From assembly GCA_030691985.1 (NCBI GenBank), contig JAUYDB010000141.1, forward strand, positions 1-22,414: a stretch of 22,414 nt of DNA, in the 5' to 3' direction. This DNA comes from Candidatus Omnitrophota bacterium. GTDB lineage: Bacteria > Omnitrophota > Gorgyraeia > 2-01-FULL-45-10. Position numbers and translations under genes: made by a program. The notes under the pieces were generated by a model that saw nothing but the letters and a program-made list of their open reading frames with translations, did no database searches and was not told the origin of the DNA. This document shows, piece by piece, positions 20,578 through 22,414 of this stretch; positions within the stretch are counted from its first letter, which is position 1; every line of letters starts with the position of its first letter.

Positions 20578-21120
20578 TCACTTTATCTTCCCCTCAGCCA
20601 CCCATTCGTCGACTCTTGCGCGGTCAAATCTCCAGGTGTCGCCTTCTTTCATCGCGGGAAGCTTTCCCAGATTCACCCATTCGATGATCACAGAAGAATC
20701 CACTTCTAAGTATTTCGACAATTCATCCGCCGTCATCACGTCGGCCTTCGCGCCGGCCTCGGAGTTCGTCTTTGAGAGCATCCTGCACATGCCTTCTAAA
20801 ATAGCGCCTTCCGCTACACTCAATAAAGGCGTCGTGATGTCGCCAACCACGCATGCCGGCGATATCAGTTTCAACTCTTTCAAGGCATGGATATTCCCTG
20901 TAACTTTTCCGGCGATCACGATAGAGTCACCGGTGATATCGGCATTCACAGTGGCATGCTCTCCAAGCATGAGATTACCTTTTGTGTTTAAAGTCCCTTC
21001 AAACCTCCCGTTGATCCTTAAGTTTACAGGATCTTTAAAGACCAAGGACCCTTGCATCGAAGCGTCCACATCCAACAATCTTTCCTGCTCATTATACCTT
21101 TTATCCTTCTTCCCGATCAT
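20578..21120 (-). CDS. Bactofilin fused to an excisionase-type HTH domain
   Basis: This protein has 180 residues. Residues about 18-112 are a bactofilin (polymer-forming cytoskeletal) domain with the repeating beta-helix pattern: GSLVFKDPVNLRINGRFEG, GNLMLGEHATVNADI, GDSIVIAGKVTGNI, LKLISPACVVGDI. Residues about 128-177 are an HTH_17 domain (MTADELSKYLEVDSSVIIEW, then GKLPAMKEGDTWRFDRARVDEW). Bactofilins self-assemble into filaments at the membrane and organise cell-wall enzymes or chromosome-segregation proteins. A C-terminal DNA-binding type domain would let the filament hold DNA or a partner. The start is the ATG at 21120 with GGAGG upstream. The long inverted repeat lies between this gene and the MgtC-like gene. 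Confidence 0.88.
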   Translation of the reverse strand: MIGKKDKRYNEQERLLDVDASMQGSLVFKDPVNLRINGRFEGTLNTKGNLMLGEHATVNADITGDSIVIAGKVTGNIHALKELKLISPACVVGDITTPLLSVAEGAILEGMCRMLSKTNSEAGAKADVMTADELSKYLEVDSSVIIEWVNLGKLPAMKEGDTWRFDRARVDEWVAEGKIK

Positions 21121-21137
21121 ACGCCACCTCCTCGTTC

Positions 21138-21201
21138 AGCAAAAGGGGTCAGACCCCTCTTTATAAAAAGTTTTAGCAAGAGGGGTCTGACCCCTTTTGC
21201 T
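21138..21201. repeat. 23-bp perfect inverted repeat with internally palindromic arms
   Basis: Arms 21138-21160 and 21179-21201 are exactly complementary, with an 18-base AT-rich loop. Each arm contains AGGGGTC-A-GACCCCT, itself a palindrome, so cruciform or single-arm hairpins are both possible. It fills most of the 88-base gap and would also act as a transcription barrier or terminator behind the MgtC-like gene. The form recalls REP/BIME-type elements. Confidence 0.9.
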
Positions 21202-21208
21202 TTGTTCG

Positions 21209-21877
21209 TTAATCCATCTGCCACTTGGCGTGCTTTACGCCGTCCAGATGGGCAATATCGCTTATGATCTCATTGCCATTATTGTTATTGAGTTTAACAC
21301 CCAGCCGTAATATCATGTTCCCGGAGCTGCCGCATTGTTCTACATCGAAATCGGTAATCTCGATCCTGTATTCTTCCAATAAAGCCCTGATCGCCTTCAG
21401 CTGCCCCGCTCCCTCTCTGGTTTCGATAAATATAGTCTTGTACCAGTCCTTCCTTATCATGGCATGTTCGAGGCGGGAGAATAGCATAAGCGTTATAATC
21501 GCGATCATGGTCGTAAGCACGGCGGCGAAGTAAAGGCCCGATCCTGCGGCAAGGCCTATGCCTGCCACAACCCATAGGCTGGCGGCCGTCGTCAAGCCGC
21601 GTATCGAAGAGCGTGAATGCATAATCGTACCCGCGCCGAGGAACCCTATGCCGGTGATAACGCCCGCAGCTATCCTCGCCGGGTCAACAGCCCCTTTTGT
21701 ATAATATGCATCGAATATATGAATTGAGGTAAGCATCACCAACGTCGAACCGACGCATAAAAGTATATGCGTCCTGAAACCCGCGGCCCTTCCGTGGAAT
21801 TCGCGTTCAAAGCCGATGACGCCGCTTAAAACCGCGGCCAGCACAAGACGGAAAATGATTATCCACTCATTAAGCAT
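21209..21877 (-). CDS. mgtC: MgtC/SapB-family membrane protein
   Basis: This 222-residue protein has the MgtC membrane domain at about 8-140: LSGVIGFEREFHGRAAGFRTH, then AGVITGIGFLGAGTI and SIRGLTTAASLWVVAGIGLA, all family hallmarks, with four to five hydrophobic helices. The C-terminal 75 residues form a small soluble ACT-like domain (IFIETREGAG... EITDFDVEQ). Relatives help growth in low magnesium and modulate F-type ATPase or phosphate balance in some pathogens. In environmental bacteria the role is unclear. The start overlaps the end of tsaD by 8 bases. The domain assignment is secure, the physiological role is not. Confidence 0.9.
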   Translation of the reverse strand: MLNEWIIIFRLVLAAVLSGVIGFEREFHGRAAGFRTHILLCVGSTLVMLTSIHIFDAYYTKGAVDPARIAAGVITGIGFLGAGTIMHSRSSIRGLTTAASLWVVAGIGLAAGSGLYFAAVLTTMIAIITLMLFSRLEHAMIRKDWYKTIFIETREGAGQLKAIRALLEEYRIEITDFDVEQCGSSGNMILRLGVKLNNNNGNEIISDIAHLDGVKHAKWQMD

Positions 21878-22414
21878 CGCTCACCTCCAAATTCGGTTCG
21901 GCGCTCATATAAAGCGAAGACCTGTATCCTTTCCTGTAACGCCCTTCCCCCAGGAAGCCGATCATCGCCGCGTTATCCGTGCAATATCTCATCTCGGGGA
22001 AATGCACTTCTACCCCGGCGAATTTCGCGGCATGGAAGGACTTTTTCCTGAGAAGAGAATTGGCGGCAACCCCTCCGCCAACAACAAGGCGTTTGATTTT
22101 ATTTATGTCACAGGCGAGAATGGCCTTCTCAACAAGGACATCCAGCACCGCCTCCTGAAACGCGCGGCACACATCCTTTACCGCCTCCTCCTCTTTTATC
22201 CCTCCACCCTCAAACCTATCCTGCCTGTCCCGCACATAATATAATACCGCAGTTTTGAGCCCGCTGAAACTAAAATCTAATGAATCTTTACCGAGATAGG
22301 ATCTCGGGAAACTTATGCCCTTTACGCCTTTAGAGGCGAGGGCCGCCTTCTCCACCACAGGCCCGCCCGGATATCCGAGCCCGAGAAGCTTGGCGACTTT
22401 ATCGAACGCCTCGC
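21870..22414 (-). CDS. tsaD: TsaD (Gcp/Kae1/YgjD), C-terminal half; 5' end beyond window
   Basis: The frame stays open to the window edge, so about 181 residues of the C-terminal part are present. It reads EAFDKVAKLLGLGYPGG, then DFSFSGLKTAV, the nucleotide-binding VVGGGVAANSLLR and the metal-ligand motif CTDNAAMIG, all characteristic of TsaD. TsaD transfers the threonylcarbamoyl group to A37 of tRNAs reading ANN codons, working with TsaB and TsaE. The N-terminal part with the HxxxH iron site is off-window. The MgtC-like gene starts inside its last codons. It is a universal housekeeping gene and confirms a chromosomal location. Confidence 0.95.
   Translation of the reverse strand, partial: EAFDKVAKLLGLGYPGGPVVEKAALASKGVKGISFPRSYLGKDSLDFSFSGLKTAVLYYVRDRQDRFEGGGIKEEEAVKDVCRAFQEAVLDVLVEKAILACDINKIKRLVVGGGVAANSLLRKKSFHAAKFAGVEVHFPEMRYCTDNAAMIGFLGEGRYRKGYRSSLYMSAEPNLEVSDA

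Noticed and set aside
1..22414. tRNA, rRNA or transposase genes
   Set aside because: No cloverleaf, rRNA core sequence or transposase motif was found on either strand by eye.

Overview
Every convincing gene in this window lies on the minus strand, so transcription runs from high to low coordinates. The gene content is chromosomal: TsaD, LarB/LarC, MgtC, bactofilin, HD-GYP and a 7TM-type sensor kinase. There is no phage, plasmid or transposase gene. The mix of a cytoskeletal bactofilin fused to an excisionase-type HTH, heptanucleotide repeats between genes and a secreted repeat-type protein suggests an uncultured Gram-negative bacterium, possibly Omnitrophota or a related PVC lineage. That placement is inference and rests on no marker gene.

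Layout in transcription order. 22414-16290 is housekeeping and envelope: tsaD (5' end off-window), an MgtC-like membrane protein, a bactofilin-HTH fusion, an HTH-TM protein, larB, larC, a secreted PDZ protein and a HAMP-only membrane protein. 15976-15788 is a small excisionase-like DNA-binding protein with its own promoter, a folded leader and a strong terminator. 15632-11611 is a type II fatty acid/polyketide-like operon: a KAS homologue that keeps its Cys but has lost both catalytic His (chain-length-factor-like), then FabG, ACP, FabZ and an intact KAS. 11568-9783 is an island of nucleotidyltransferase/HEPN genes (a wHTH-MNT gene with an HEPN remnant, then mntA-hepT), interspersed with duplicated 3' ends of KAS genes. 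9728-2236 is an overlapping operon: two paralogous Cys-rich 2x[4Fe-4S] proteins, a CrtI/CrtISO-like FAD oxidoreductase, a third KAS, a membrane histidine kinase, two receiver-only response regulators and a GAF-HD-GYP protein. 600-1 is the start of a secreted protein with its own near-consensus promoter; it continues out of the window.

How the genes may work together. The two biosynthetic blocks together supply a KS/CLF-like pair, KR, DH, ACP, a third KS, a desaturase or saturase-like flavoenzyme and two electron-carrier proteins. This looks like an unassigned pathway for an unusual fatty acyl, polyene or ladderane-like lipid. It is coupled translationally (ATGA overlap) to a membrane sensor kinase, and the downstream gene is a predicted c-di-GMP phosphodiesterase. 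The toxin-antitoxin island sits between the two halves and is bracketed by copies of the KAS 3' end, which suggests a once-continuous operon was interrupted. The 5250-9780 half is clearly more AT-rich than the 11600-15630 half, so the halves may have different histories.

A second theme is repeats. At least six places carry degenerate arrays with a strict 7-nt period but different unit sequences, often as inverted pairs. One of them encodes the hydrophobic core of a signal peptide. Two other palindromic elements (15677-15717 and 21138-21201) are of different types. Sequence, family knowledge and inference are kept apart in each entry. Nothing here was checked by database search.
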